A stretch of 64,000 nt of DNA from assembly GCA_016630905.1 (NCBI GenBank), contig WBMQ01000012.1:372001-436000 (forward strand), read 5' to 3'. Below are positions 23,312 through 33,110 of the stretch, one piece after another. The stretch is from Capillidium heterosporum. Lineage: Eukaryota; Entomophthoromycota; Entomophthoromycetes; Entomophthorales; Capillidiaceae. The first letter of the stretch is position 1; each line of letters starts with the position of its first letter. A program made the translations under genes and the position numbers. The notes under the pieces were generated by a model. The model ran no database searches, had not been told where the DNA came from, and was given only the letters and a program-made list of their open reading frames with translations.

Positions 23312-24655
23312 TTGAAAATGTTCAAGACAAAGAAGGAACCCATAGAGTTCGACCTCAATAAAGATGCCATTACCCACGAACTTAACGAGACTCCAAAGGT
23401 GATAAGGCAAGCCGAGACTAGGGAGGAATGGTATGGATGGCTAGTCGTCCTGGCTAGTTTCTTGATGCAAGCCTGTTCGTTCGGTGTAGCTTCGGGGTTC
23501 GGTGTTTTCGTCGACTACTACGTCCAAAATGTCTTCCCCAACGCCAAATATACCGAAATTTCACTGATCGGTACGGTGTCTCCAACCACTATAGCTTTCG
23601 CCTCAATGTTTACCGGGAGACTGTGCGATATAATAGGAACTCGAAAGTGTACTTTGATAGGTACACTCATGATATCGGCATCACTGGTGATTGGATCGTT
23701 CTCGACCGAGGTCTGGCACTTGGTAGTAACCCAAGGTTTCATGTTCGGATTGGGTGGAGCTCTAATCTACGTACCCGCAAATTCGGTAGTCGCTCATTGG
23801 TTTACCAAGAACAGGGGCTTGGCTTTCGGCATTGGAACATCGGGCTCAGGTATTGGTGGGCTGATATTTAGTCTGTTGAATTCGTACCTGCTGCAAGAAG
23901 TTGGGTATCAGTGGACATTAAGGTACAACGCCATAATAACGTTTGTATGTTTAGGCTTTTCTACTTTGGTGGTCAAGCTGCCAAGTGTTGCTGAAAATGA
24001 AGTTGCGACACAAGATCATAGCCCAAAGGTCTCAGAAGCCAAACCTTTCAATATAAATACGTTGTTGAATTGTAAGTTCATTATCTTTGGATGTAGTACT
24101 CTAGCAGCTTCATTCACTTACCTGGTTCCTCTCTACTATCTACCTTCGTATGCTGTATCAAACGGTTTGTCAGCTCAGCAAGGAGCTACCTTAGTTGCTA
24201 TTGTGAATGGTTCAAATGCAGCTGGCAGGGTATTCCTTGGCTTAGCATCCGACAGACTTGGCCAACTCAACGTATATCTAGCTTGTCTCATACTATCGAC
24301 TCTAACTATGATAATATGGAGGTATTCCACCTCCTTCCCTTTGCTGATCGTATTTTCGGTCCTGTATGGTGTACCGGCTGGTGGATTTGCTGGTGGGTTC
24401 CCAGCCGCTTGTGCCGCTCTTTTTGGTTTAGACAACTTGGCAACTGTCATGGGCTTTGCTTACGCTTTCACGGGCGCTGGGGATTTAGGTGGGCCACTAC
24501 TAGCCGGGTATATATTAGATACCACTGGTGACTATATCTACCTAATTTGTTACGCTATCGCTCTGTACGCATTATCTAGCTTCTTCATGTTTGTCGTCAA
24601 AGCGGTAGTTATCGATAGGTGGCTCTTGAAAAGGATAAGGGTTGTTGAGAACTGA
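23312..24655 (+). CDS. MFS monocarboxylate-type transporter
   Basis: Single exon, 447 aa. There are two nearby start codons, MKMF: the first at 23312, the second two codons on. Features: charged N-terminus of about 40 residues, helix 1 starting at WYGWLVVLASF, loop 2-3 signature GRLCDIIGTRK, IYVPANSVVAHWF with KNRGLAFGIGTSGSG, a polar central loop rich in acidic residues, and LGLASDRLGQ in the second half. The family exports or imports small organic solutes; the substrate is unknown. A TATA box lies 46 nt upstream of the ATG, so the 5' UTR should be very short. The closest relatives by eye are the genes at 31770 and 35554 and the dead copy at 20487. Confidence 0.94.
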   Translation: MKMFKTKKEPIEFDLNKDAITHELNETPKVIRQAETREEWYGWLVVLASFLMQACSFGVASGFGVFVDYYVQNVFPNAKYTEISLIGTVSPTTIAFASMFTGRLCDIIGTRKCTLIGTLMISASLVIGSFSTEVWHLVVTQGFMFGLGGALIYVPANSVVAHWFTKNRGLAFGIGTSGSGIGGLIFSLLNSYLLQEVGYQWTLRYNAIITFVCLGFSTLVVKLPSVAENEVATQDHSPKVSEAKPFNINTLLNCKFIIFGCSTLAASFTYLVPLYYLPSYAVSNGLSAQQGATLVAIVNGSNAAGRVFLGLASDRLGQLNVYLACLILSTLTMIIWRYSTSFPLLIVFSVLYGVPAGGFAGGFPAACAALFGLDNLATVMGFAYAFTGAGDLGGPLLAGYILDTTGDYIYLICYAIALYALSSFFMFVVKAVVIDRWLLKRIRVVEN

Positions 24656-25694
24656 TCTCAAGCATTGTAAAGTGAAAAGTATAATTATCAATCAATAAAA
24701 GTTAATCATTTAAAAAACTTTGATATATCAATGATTTTTGTATGAAATTGTAGTATATATGAATGGTTAAGACTTAAACTGTGAAAAATATAAAAGTTTT
24801 ATTGTGGAAATAGTATTTTCGACATTGTTATACTATATAATCATAGTCAATAATTTCAAATCTCTTAAAAATTTGGATAGTTTGAAGTAATGAACTTCAA
24901 CCAGAGTATTTAAAATGTGCTTGCTCAGATAGGTGATGGGGGATAGAACATTTTTGAAAATACTTATGGTACGAAAATATTCATTATTGCTGTGCCAAAA
25001 CCTTCAATGCCATTTCAATACTTTGTTATCCCTTCAAATGATGATTTTAATTTCTTTGGATATAATGGTAAGTATATACAATTGCAAAAGGTTGGCTGTA
25101 TACTGCCGTCCTATATAGTCCTAAAACACTGATTAAACTAGCTATATATTTAAATATATCGAATTTTAAGCTTCATCATCTGAATTTGGCTATATATATT
25201 ATTACGGAAAGCGTAAAAGGTGGAGTTCATACAAGTTAATCTTAAAGTAAAAGTAAAGCTCAATTATAAACTTCGGGCCATAGTAGGTTAAAAGCATACT
25301 GAATCATTGAAACAGTTTTGGGAGCCATTATATAAGTAAAATATGGAAGTGTAATGGGTAGTGAAGCTTGCTTTTATATATTTCTAGACTGTAAACAGCA
25401 AGAGCTAAATAAAACTCATATAAAGCTTAATTAAGAGAATAGTATTGACTCGGTATCCTTTCGAAGATATATATAAATCCCTCAAGATAGGTAAAGTGCA
25501 TAAATATTAGTATAGTTTAATCGTAGTTACTCCATAACAGATTTTTGAATAAGTCTAGATGAGAATATAGGAAGTTCAAATGCAACCTTACCAACTATTA
25601 TATTAAGCTAAAAAATTTAAAAAGTGTGTAAAGCAGCTATTCTTTCAATCAAAGCTTCAAAGTGGCTACGAAATAGTATTTTTTACCCTCTAAG
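24656..25694. other. Intergenic, no gene seen
   Basis: AT-rich sequence between an MFS gene and a MITE. The short frame at 24933-25118 has no recognisable features and no promoter signal. Confidence 0.5.
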
Positions 25695-25825
25695 CGGTGA
25701 TCCTCAACCTTTTAAAGTTTTTCCCCACTTGTATAGAAAATTTAAACTATGGGTATATCTTAATGAGTCTTGTTAAAAAACTTGTGCAATTATATGGGTC
25801 ATGCCCACAAGGTTGAAGACCACTG
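25695..25825. mobile_element. Non-autonomous hAT-like MITE
   Basis: A 131-bp element with imperfect 17-bp terminal inverted repeats. The left end is CGGTGATCCTCAACCTT and the inverted right end is CAGTGGTCTTCAACCTT, 14 of 17 identical. CAGTGGT-TCAACC ends are typical of the hAT transposon superfamily. It is flanked by near-identical 8-bp direct repeats, CCTCTAAG left (25687-25694) and CTCTAAAG right (25826-25833), which differ by a one-base slip and match the 8-bp target duplications of hAT elements. The interior has no coding capacity. It sits just upstream of the Zn2Cys6 pseudogene. Confidence 0.8.
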
Positions 25826-25883
25826 CTCTAAAGTAGAATAAACAAATTATTTGGATATGTTACCTTTTAAACAGTTTTTGTCA

Positions 25884-27732
25884 TGGAAAAGAATAATTTC
25901 TCGTTAGTTCCCTATGATAGATGTAGGATAAACAAGTACTATGATAAGATGCTCTTAAGCTGTAAAAGCTGCAAAGGTAAATCTTAAATGTTCTTATTTG
26001 GCGCGTACTAGAAAACTCCGAACAAACCGATCTAGGCAAAGTTTGTGTAATCAACTATTCTGAAATCGAGCAGAGATATTTAAAATTTTGACTTGTAGTA
26101 GCTTTGGAGACTTGGGTGCCGTTAATGTATATGGACCAAAGGCAAGGTGGGTTTCAAAAAACCTGTCAAAAAAGAAAAAGGCGTATTTAGTGTTGGATAG
26201 TACGTCATTGAAGATGTAGAAGCCTACAGGCAGGAAAACTGCAATAGAAAGTACTGATGCCTATTCCAAGTTAGCTCTAGAATACATAAATGTAAAATTC
26301 GATTTGGCATATATGTTTCTTCGAAGCTTTTTGGTAGATATCAAGCAGAAAGCGTTTGTATTTACAATTGAGTCTATGGACTATTATGGGGAAAGCCCTA
26401 TAGGAGAGTTGTTGACTATGTATATCGTCCACCACTCCAAACCTAAATCATTAAATAAGTTGATTGGATGTAGAAGAACACCATCATCTACTGTATTCCT
26501 CCCTATCACTAAATTAATCGATATACAAAGTTTAAGTGATGAGATCAACGGGATCACTATAGTTAATAGATGTGTTAAAGTCTATTTCCAATACTACCAC
26601 CCCCAGGTGCTGATTATAAATAAGTGCTTAGTAGTTAATTTTAAAGTCAATCTCCAGTACTACATAATATAATATGTTCCATCGGATCTACTTTCATCTC
26701 AGAGATGGCTGATGGTATACGAGATTAGTTTATTGATAACTCGATCCAATAGCTTATAAGCAGATTCTTAAACTGCATGATTAATAATATCAGCATAATT
26801 ATTTTGATATCCAACTTCAAATATAATCCAAGAGACTATTCCAAAAGGTTCTTTAGGATCGTCTATGCCATTCGGATGGGCTATACGTTGAGACTGGATC
26901 AAAGTTCATCACCTGGAGCCGACTTAAAAGCAACAGAACTTGGAAATCAGATCTGGCGGTGGTTACACATAAAAGATAGGATTTATAGGTTTGCAATAAA
27001 TCAATCCTTCACCCTCAACTTCAGATATAACATCCAGCCATTTTCAAAGTTCAATGTGATGGGCTATTCAAAAGATGATGATATTGGGTACCAATTCGCT
27101 ATAAAGTGCTTCTGCCTATACATAAAGTTGCTGGGAGAACTTTGTCATATGATGAGTTTTATAGTTGCCAAGCTTAGGCTTTCTACCCACATCCCCGATT
27201 CTAAATTTGAGGAAATCAACAAGTTAGTCCATGCAATCAGTAGGTATATATAATTGTGAAATCAGAAAGTACATTTCCAGTTCAACGAGCTCATTAACGA
27301 CGATGACAATTGGTGTAAAGAAGTGGTTTTACTATTCACTTTAAATTTAAACTTAGCTATAAATTGTGATATACTTCAAATTAACAGATGTTTTCAAAAG
27401 TTAAAGATCAAAGTATAGTTTTTTACTTTAATCAACAAGCAGCCAAGGTAGCCAATAGCACCTTTGATGTTTTAGTAAGAGTGAATAATGTTTTTTTCTT
27501 CAGTGTTTCCTACAAGTTCTACTCTTTCTATATGGCTACTTTCTATCAAGTTCGAAATGCAACTTTGCAAGATAAGCTGGCAATCAAATCGGTAGCTAAA
27601 TTGAAGCCAGCTTTACAGATCCTCTAAATTAATAAGACCTACAATGAGTTCGCTACTGAATGTCATCATATAGTTTCTCTTATGGCAAAGGCAAGAATTT
27701 TGGATTTGGGTGTTAGATTTTATACTCTATAG
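25884..27732 (+). pseudogene. Degenerate Zn2Cys6 transcription factor
   Basis: A full-length decayed paralog of the intact gene at 28607, 0.9 kb upstream in the same orientation. The start at 25884 (MEKNNFSLVPYDRC) aligns with MEKIDFSSIPCDNC, but the first cluster cysteine is tyrosine, another reads YYDK for YCDK, and the cluster is followed by stops. Three long open blocks remain: 26304-26672, 26777-27253 (with ELGNQIWRWLHIKDRI, the middle-homology motif) and 27388-27627, separated by stops and frameshifts. It ends at a TAG at 27732, in line with the paralog end. A stretch of about 176 bp (26414-26589) is almost identical to the intact gene while the flanks are not. A DNA-binding product is excluded. 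Confidence 0.92.
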
Positions 27733-28606
27733 CATTCCTTTTAATCACTATTAATTACCACTTTAAATACTTTCTGTTGTGAAATTTTAGCTATATCGTT
27801 AGTAAGCAAATTCAAGTGCTTGTATTGTTATAAAGTTTCAAGTGTTTCTATATAAATAAGGATATGCTTATATATTATAGTACAAGTATAGTATTATTAC
27901 TAAACTATACTATATCAGACTGCTTAAATTAGATCTTTTACAATACCACTTTTGATATTAAAACCACTACCCCATTTCTTAATATAATGGCATTGTGAAA
28001 TTCATTTCCTGATAATTATCTTTTTGAAATTCAGCTGCTCAAATAATTTATACTAACCAGCGCACTTTTAAAATTTTTCATAGTACAAAAAGATTAATTG
28101 GTAATCTATAGTAAGCTCCATTATAGAACACGGGGTTATTTCAAAATATGTAATTTTACGTAATTTTAGGTACATTTTCGGTTTTCTATAAATAGCTGGC
28201 TGATAAATTACGTAAAGTCAAGAGGAATATGGAAATGGAAATTGAAAACTGGGTCTAGCGATCCATGAAACCGGTTCAACATTACACTAGTTAGTATAGA
28301 AGGATGAATTTAAATATAGTAAAATGTTGAAACAGTCAAGGGTAGTATATAATTAAGGGATATGACACCTTTGCTGGTGAAGTTTTCTCTTATATTTAGG
28401 ACTTTGGAGCGCGCAATTAATAAGCTTCGATTTAATACTCTCAGCTATAGCATACAAGTGAACAAAGGTCAATTTAAATAGCTATAGCTTTCCATGCTCC
28501 CAATCAAAACTATTAAAGTGGCCAAGAAGTAGGTTAGATTTAAATCCTCAAAACATAAGATTGATACAATTTACTTTAACATTTAAATGTTTAAATCGCT
28601 TCTTTT
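27733..28606. other. Intergenic between Zn2Cys6 pseudogene and gene
   Basis: A 0.87-kb AT-rich upstream region of the intact factor. No clear TATA box was recognised. I see nothing else. Confidence 0.5.
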
Positions 28607-30475
28607 ATGGAAAAAATCGATTTCTCGTCAATTCCCTGTGATAACTGTAGAGGCAAAAAGATATACTGCGATAAGGAGCTCCCTACTTGTAGGAGGTGCC
28701 GGTTCAAATCAACAGAGTGCTCATACACGTTTATACCTAGAAAGCTTCATAAAAATGAAGCGAGGCTAGGTGAAGGTACATCGTCCAATCCGGAAACGTG
28801 CAAAGTAAAGTTTAAAACGTTGACTTGTAGTGACTTTGGAAGCTCGAAGATGGTTACCAAATATAGATTAGAAGGAAAGCGAAGCTCGAACGATAAATCA
28901 ACAAATATAGTACGAGTAGAGGTGAATAATAAGTCGGCAAAAGTATGGAAGCCTAGGAACAATAATGGCTCGATAAGAAGTACAGTCCTTCATTCCAAAC
29001 TGGTCCTAGAGTATGTGAACGCCAAGTTCGGTCTAGTACATGTATTGCTTCGAAATTCGATAATAGAGACCAAACAAAAGGTGTTTGTGTTTACAACTGG
29101 GTCTATGGATTACTACGGAGAAAGCCCTATAGGAAGGCTGTTGACTATGTATATCGTCCACCACTCCAAACCTAAATCATTAAATAAGTTGGTCGGATGT
29201 GGAAGAACACCATCATCTACTGTATTCCTCCCTATCACTAAATTAATCGATATACAAAGTTTAAGTGATGAGATCAACGGGACCACTATAGTTAATAGAT
29301 GTGTTAAAGCCTATTTCCAATACTACCATCCCCAAGTGCCGATCATAAATAAGCGTTTAGTAGTTAAAAATTTTGAAAGTCAATCTCCAGTACTACAGAA
29401 CATAATATGTTCCATCGGATCTACCTTCATCCCGGAGATGGCTGATGGCATACGAGATTATTTCAGCAATTTGGCGGTCAGATCGCTCAAGGCCAAGTAC
29501 TTAGATTGTACACTGACAAACATAAGCATACTAATCCTAATGTCTAATTTTCAACACGATCCTAAAGACTACTCCAAAGGATTTTTTAGAATCGGGCTTG
29601 CTATTCGAATCAGCTACGGGTTAGGGCTAGATAGAGATCCATCACCTGGGACCGACCCCGAAACCATTGAACTTCGAAATCGGATCTGGTGGTGGTTGCA
29701 CATAAAGGATAAGCTCTATGGGTTTGCAGTGAATCGACCCTTTGCCCATGATTTCCGATATAGTACTCGACCATTTCCAAAGTTCAGTACGATGGATTAT
29801 TCAAAAGATGATGATGCTGGGTACCAATTTTCTATAAAATGCTCCTGCCTATACATGAAGTTACTGGGGGAGCTCTGTCACATAATGAGCCTTATGATCA
29901 CCAAGTTTAGGTTTTCTATCCGCATCCCCGATTCTGAGTTAGAGGAGGTCAATAAATTAGCTCGTGTGACCAGTAGGCATATAGAACTGTGGGGTCAGAA
30001 GGTGTATACTCAATTCAGGATGCTTATAAACGATAATGGTAATCAGTATGAAGATGTAGCTTCCCCCTTCATTTTAAACTTAAAATTGGCCATGAACTGC
30101 GTCTTACTTCAACTGTATCAAACGTTTTTAAAGGTTAGGGATCAAGGTATAGCTTCCTACTTTGCAAAAGAAGCAACCAAAGTGGCGGACAGTACTATAG
30201 ATGTTTCAGTAAGAATGGGAAACGCTTTTTTCCTTTCCAGCATTCCTTACAAGTTCTACTCTCTCTGTATGGCTACCCTCTACCAAGTTCGAAATGCAAC
30301 TTCGCAAGATAAGAAACTGTCACTCAAATCGATAGCTAAGTTGAAATCGGCTTTACAGATCCTCCAAGTCAATAAGATCTACAATGGGTTTGCTACCGAA
30401 TGTCATCATATGGTTTCTCTTATGGTTAAAGCGGAAAATTTAGAGTTAGGTGATGAGTTCTATAATATGCATTAG
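28607..30475 (+). CDS. Zn2Cys6 fungal transcription factor
   Basis: Single exon, 622 aa. The zinc cluster C11-x2-C14-x6-C21-x6-C28-x2-C31-x6-C38 (CDNCRGKKIYCDKELPTC and onward) is complete and followed by a basic linker with KLHKNEAR. A conserved block HSKLVLEYVNAKFGLVHVLL lies near 127-146. The fungal transcription factor middle region, ELRNRIWWWLHIKDKL, is near 354-369. The C-terminus is helical with no obvious acidic activation tail. It is a nuclear DNA-binding regulator by family; targets are unknown. It has a dead twin just upstream and MFS genes on both sides. Intact, with the same overall architecture as the factors at 16979, 53830 and 62541. Confidence 0.94.
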   Translation: MEKIDFSSIPCDNCRGKKIYCDKELPTCRRCRFKSTECSYTFIPRKLHKNEARLGEGTSSNPETCKVKFKTLTCSDFGSSKMVTKYRLEGKRSSNDKSTNIVRVEVNNKSAKVWKPRNNNGSIRSTVLHSKLVLEYVNAKFGLVHVLLRNSIIETKQKVFVFTTGSMDYYGESPIGRLLTMYIVHHSKPKSLNKLVGCGRTPSSTVFLPITKLIDIQSLSDEINGTTIVNRCVKAYFQYYHPQVPIINKRLVVKNFESQSPVLQNIICSIGSTFIPEMADGIRDYFSNLAVRSLKAKYLDCTLTNISILILMSNFQHDPKDYSKGFFRIGLAIRISYGLGLDRDPSPGTDPETIELRNRIWWWLHIKDKLYGFAVNRPFAHDFRYSTRPFPKFSTMDYSKDDDAGYQFSIKCSCLYMKLLGELCHIMSLMITKFRFSIRIPDSELEEVNKLARVTSRHIELWGQKVYTQFRMLINDNGNQYEDVASPFILNLKLAMNCVLLQLYQTFLKVRDQGIASYFAKEATKVADSTIDVSVRMGNAFFLSSIPYKFYSLCMATLYQVRNATSQDKKLSLKSIAKLKSALQILQVNKIYNGFATECHHMVSLMVKAENLELGDEFYNMH

Positions 30476-31769
30476 GTTATTTGAATACTTTTCAATCTCT
30501 ATTAAACGTTTATGTTTCGATTCAAGTAGTTGTATATATTAGATGGCAGTAATCCTGCCCATAAATGTCAAAATCCAACTATATGAAGTCTATAGAGGCA
30601 TCTTTGACCTTTATTGCGGCACACTAATAGTATGCTTACCTACCTATGCTTTATTAGATTGACAAAAACTTTATTCAAATAATACCAATTTCAAAATAAC
30701 CAAATATTATAAACAGACTGCTGCCACGAATGAAACATCTAAAAGAGGTCTCAACTCTATAGGTGGAGAATCGAATTAAATTGGTTTGATCCGAGAAAAT
30801 ATGCTAAAAAGTCGATAGATGTTTTTTATAAATAATAGGACTTGAAGTATCTATACTAAATATGGATTATTAATAGCTTTAGTAGTATACTGGGATTCAA
30901 AGGCTTCTTAAAATCTAAATATATCTGAACAATCGCTCATAATTTTATATTTAGGTCTGATAGGAAATTTATACTACATAAGTAAATTTATAAGCCGATC
31001 ATACACTTAACGAAGTAGAGATAAGCTCAGCTATATTCCGTTTTACCTACACTGTTATCTAAAACATGGCGAATGATAGTACATTATTTTCAAAGAAATT
31101 TCGGACTTGGTCCAACGTTCCAAACGCCGTTTCCTTATCTGTCGATTAAGTCTTTCCCTTACATGTGATATGTATCAAACTGCAATTTGGATGGACAAGG
31201 TGATCTATTTATAGCAACTACTTTCAAATATGCCAGGACTTGTTAGTTATTGGGTGGGAGGTGCCGCTAAGGTTTAACTACAACCTCTTAGGCAACTATC
31301 TATAGGAAAAAGGGTGGGAGTTGGCTTAAATGTTGAAACGATAGATATACTGAATGGGGAAGGATAAGTTGAATCTGTTCTCAGCATCGGCTATGTTATA
31401 ATATATCTTGCTAAAGAGCTAAAAATAGAGTGCTATGAGTACCTTACTTTATTTGGATAGCTATGGTGTAGATGCAAGCAAAGTAATCTATAGTAAATTC
31501 TATGGTAGTGTCTATCTTCCAGTTTAATTGATGAGAAGATATAGTAGCGCATATTTCACAATTATATTCTAAAATTGGAACAGCAAGGAAAAAACAAGTG
31601 ATTTGATAGCTAGACTAGTTTATACCAAATACCACTACGAAATAAATTATTTTATCAGTTATAATTAAAATACATACACCTTATTTTCGAATCATAGCTT
31701 TTGAAAAAGTATAAATACCTGAGATGTTTAAATAAAAAACGAATATTCAGTACTCCAACGATCATAAAG
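30476..31769. other. Intergenic, upstream region of MFS gene
   Basis: A 1.3-kb gap. TATA-like TATAAATA at about 31710-31717, with the ATG at 31770. TCGATTAAG at 31142-31150 resembles TCGATTAGG ahead of the MFS genes at 23312 and, inverted, 35554. No gene is seen. Confidence 0.5.
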
Positions 31770-33110
31770 ATGATAAAGGAAGAGCAGAGCGCATCAATTC
31801 AACTCAATTCCAACAAAAGTCCTATAGCCTACGAAACTGACCAAGTATCAAACGTGATAGCCCATAAAGCAGCTGTGGAGAGTAGGTATGGGTGGTTAGT
31901 CGTCCTAGCCAGTTTCCTGATGCAAGCCTGTTCGTTCGGCGTAGCAACTGGGTTCGGAGTCTTCGTTGACTACTACTCTGAAAAGACCTTCCCCAATTCC
32001 AACTACACTGAGATCGCTCTCATCGGCACGATAGCGCCAACTACACTTGCCTTTGCCTCCATGCTCACGGGGAGGTTATGTGATCTTATAGGGGTTAAGC
32101 GATGTGCCTTACTAGGTACTCTTACCATCACAGCTTCACTGGTAATTGGGTCATTCTCAACTGAAGTTTGGCACCTAGTGGTGACGCAAGGTTTCATGTT
32201 CGGGTTAGGTGGTGCCCTAACTTATGTACCAGCCAATACGATAGTGGCTAGTTGGTTTACCAAGAATCGGGGCTTAGCTTTTGGCATTGGAACTTCAGGG
32301 ATAGGCATCGGTGGTTTAGCTTTCAGTTTACTCAATTCGTATCTGTTGCATAATGTCGGGTATCAGTGGACTTTGCGATATAATGCTGTAGTAACGTTCG
32401 TATGCCTAGGGTTCTCTACATTGGTTGTAAAGTTACCAAGTACAATCGAGGATGACATCGCGAAACAGGATTCCAACTCACATACTAAAGAAGCCAAACC
32501 ATTTAAGATGCACATGCTTTTGAATAGTAGATTTCTCGTTTTCGGATGCAGCACTATATTTGCTTCCTTTGCTTTTCTATTGCCAGCGTATTACCTGCCT
32601 TCATATGCCGTTGCTAATAGCTTAACAGCACAAAAGGGGGCTACTTTAGTAGCAGTACTCAACGGCTCCTCAGCTTCCGGTAGAGTACTGCTTGGATTGG
32701 CTTCAGATAGGTTTGGCCAACTGAATGTGTTTTTAGCCTGTCTTGTAGCTTCTGCTTTGACGATGTTGATCTGGAGATTCTCCACTTCCTTTCCCCTCCT
32801 CATTGTATTTGCAATTCTTTACGGCGTACCGGCTGGTGGCTTTGCCGGCGGGTTCCCAGCTACTTGTGCAGCGTTGTTTGGCTTGGATAACTTGGCAACC
32901 ATCATGGGTTTCGCTTATGCTTTCACTGGGGTCGGAGATTTGGGTGGTCCACTTTTGGCCGGCTATATCTTGGATACAACTAAGGACTACACTTACCTCA
33001 TTTCTTATGGTATTGGTTTATACTGCTTGGCGAGCTTTTTTATGTTTGCAGTCAAAGTGATTATTGTCGATCGGCTATTCTTCAAAGTTAAGGCGATTGC
33101 TGAGAGTTAG
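31770..33110 (+). CDS. MFS monocarboxylate-type transporter
   Basis: Single exon, 446 aa from the ATG at 31770 (MIKEEQ). The open frame extends 69 nt further upstream, but without an ATG and across the TATA box, so that extension is not coding. The architecture matches the paralogs: helix 1 at RYGWLVVLASF, GRLCDLIGVKRC in loop 2-3, TYVPANTIVASWF and KNRGLAFGIGTSGIG, a central loop with HTKEAKPF, then LGLASDRFGQ. It differs from its sisters in having SWF where most have HWF, and LPAYYLPSY in helix 7, possibly altering substrate choice (inference). The substrate is unknown. The tail ends KAIAES. Confidence 0.94.
   Translation: MIKEEQSASIQLNSNKSPIAYETDQVSNVIAHKAAVESRYGWLVVLASFLMQACSFGVATGFGVFVDYYSEKTFPNSNYTEIALIGTIAPTTLAFASMLTGRLCDLIGVKRCALLGTLTITASLVIGSFSTEVWHLVVTQGFMFGLGGALTYVPANTIVASWFTKNRGLAFGIGTSGIGIGGLAFSLLNSYLLHNVGYQWTLRYNAVVTFVCLGFSTLVVKLPSTIEDDIAKQDSNSHTKEAKPFKMHMLLNSRFLVFGCSTIFASFAFLLPAYYLPSYAVANSLTAQKGATLVAVLNGSSASGRVLLGLASDRFGQLNVFLACLVASALTMLIWRFSTSFPLLIVFAILYGVPAGGFAGGFPATCAALFGLDNLATIMGFAYAFTGVGDLGGPLLAGYILDTTKDYTYLISYGIGLYCLASFFMFAVKVIIVDRLFFKVKAIAES

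Noticed and set aside
31701-31769. N-terminal extension of the MFS gene at 31770
   Set aside because: There is no ATG in the extension, and it spans the TATA box; paralog N-termini align with MIKEEQ.
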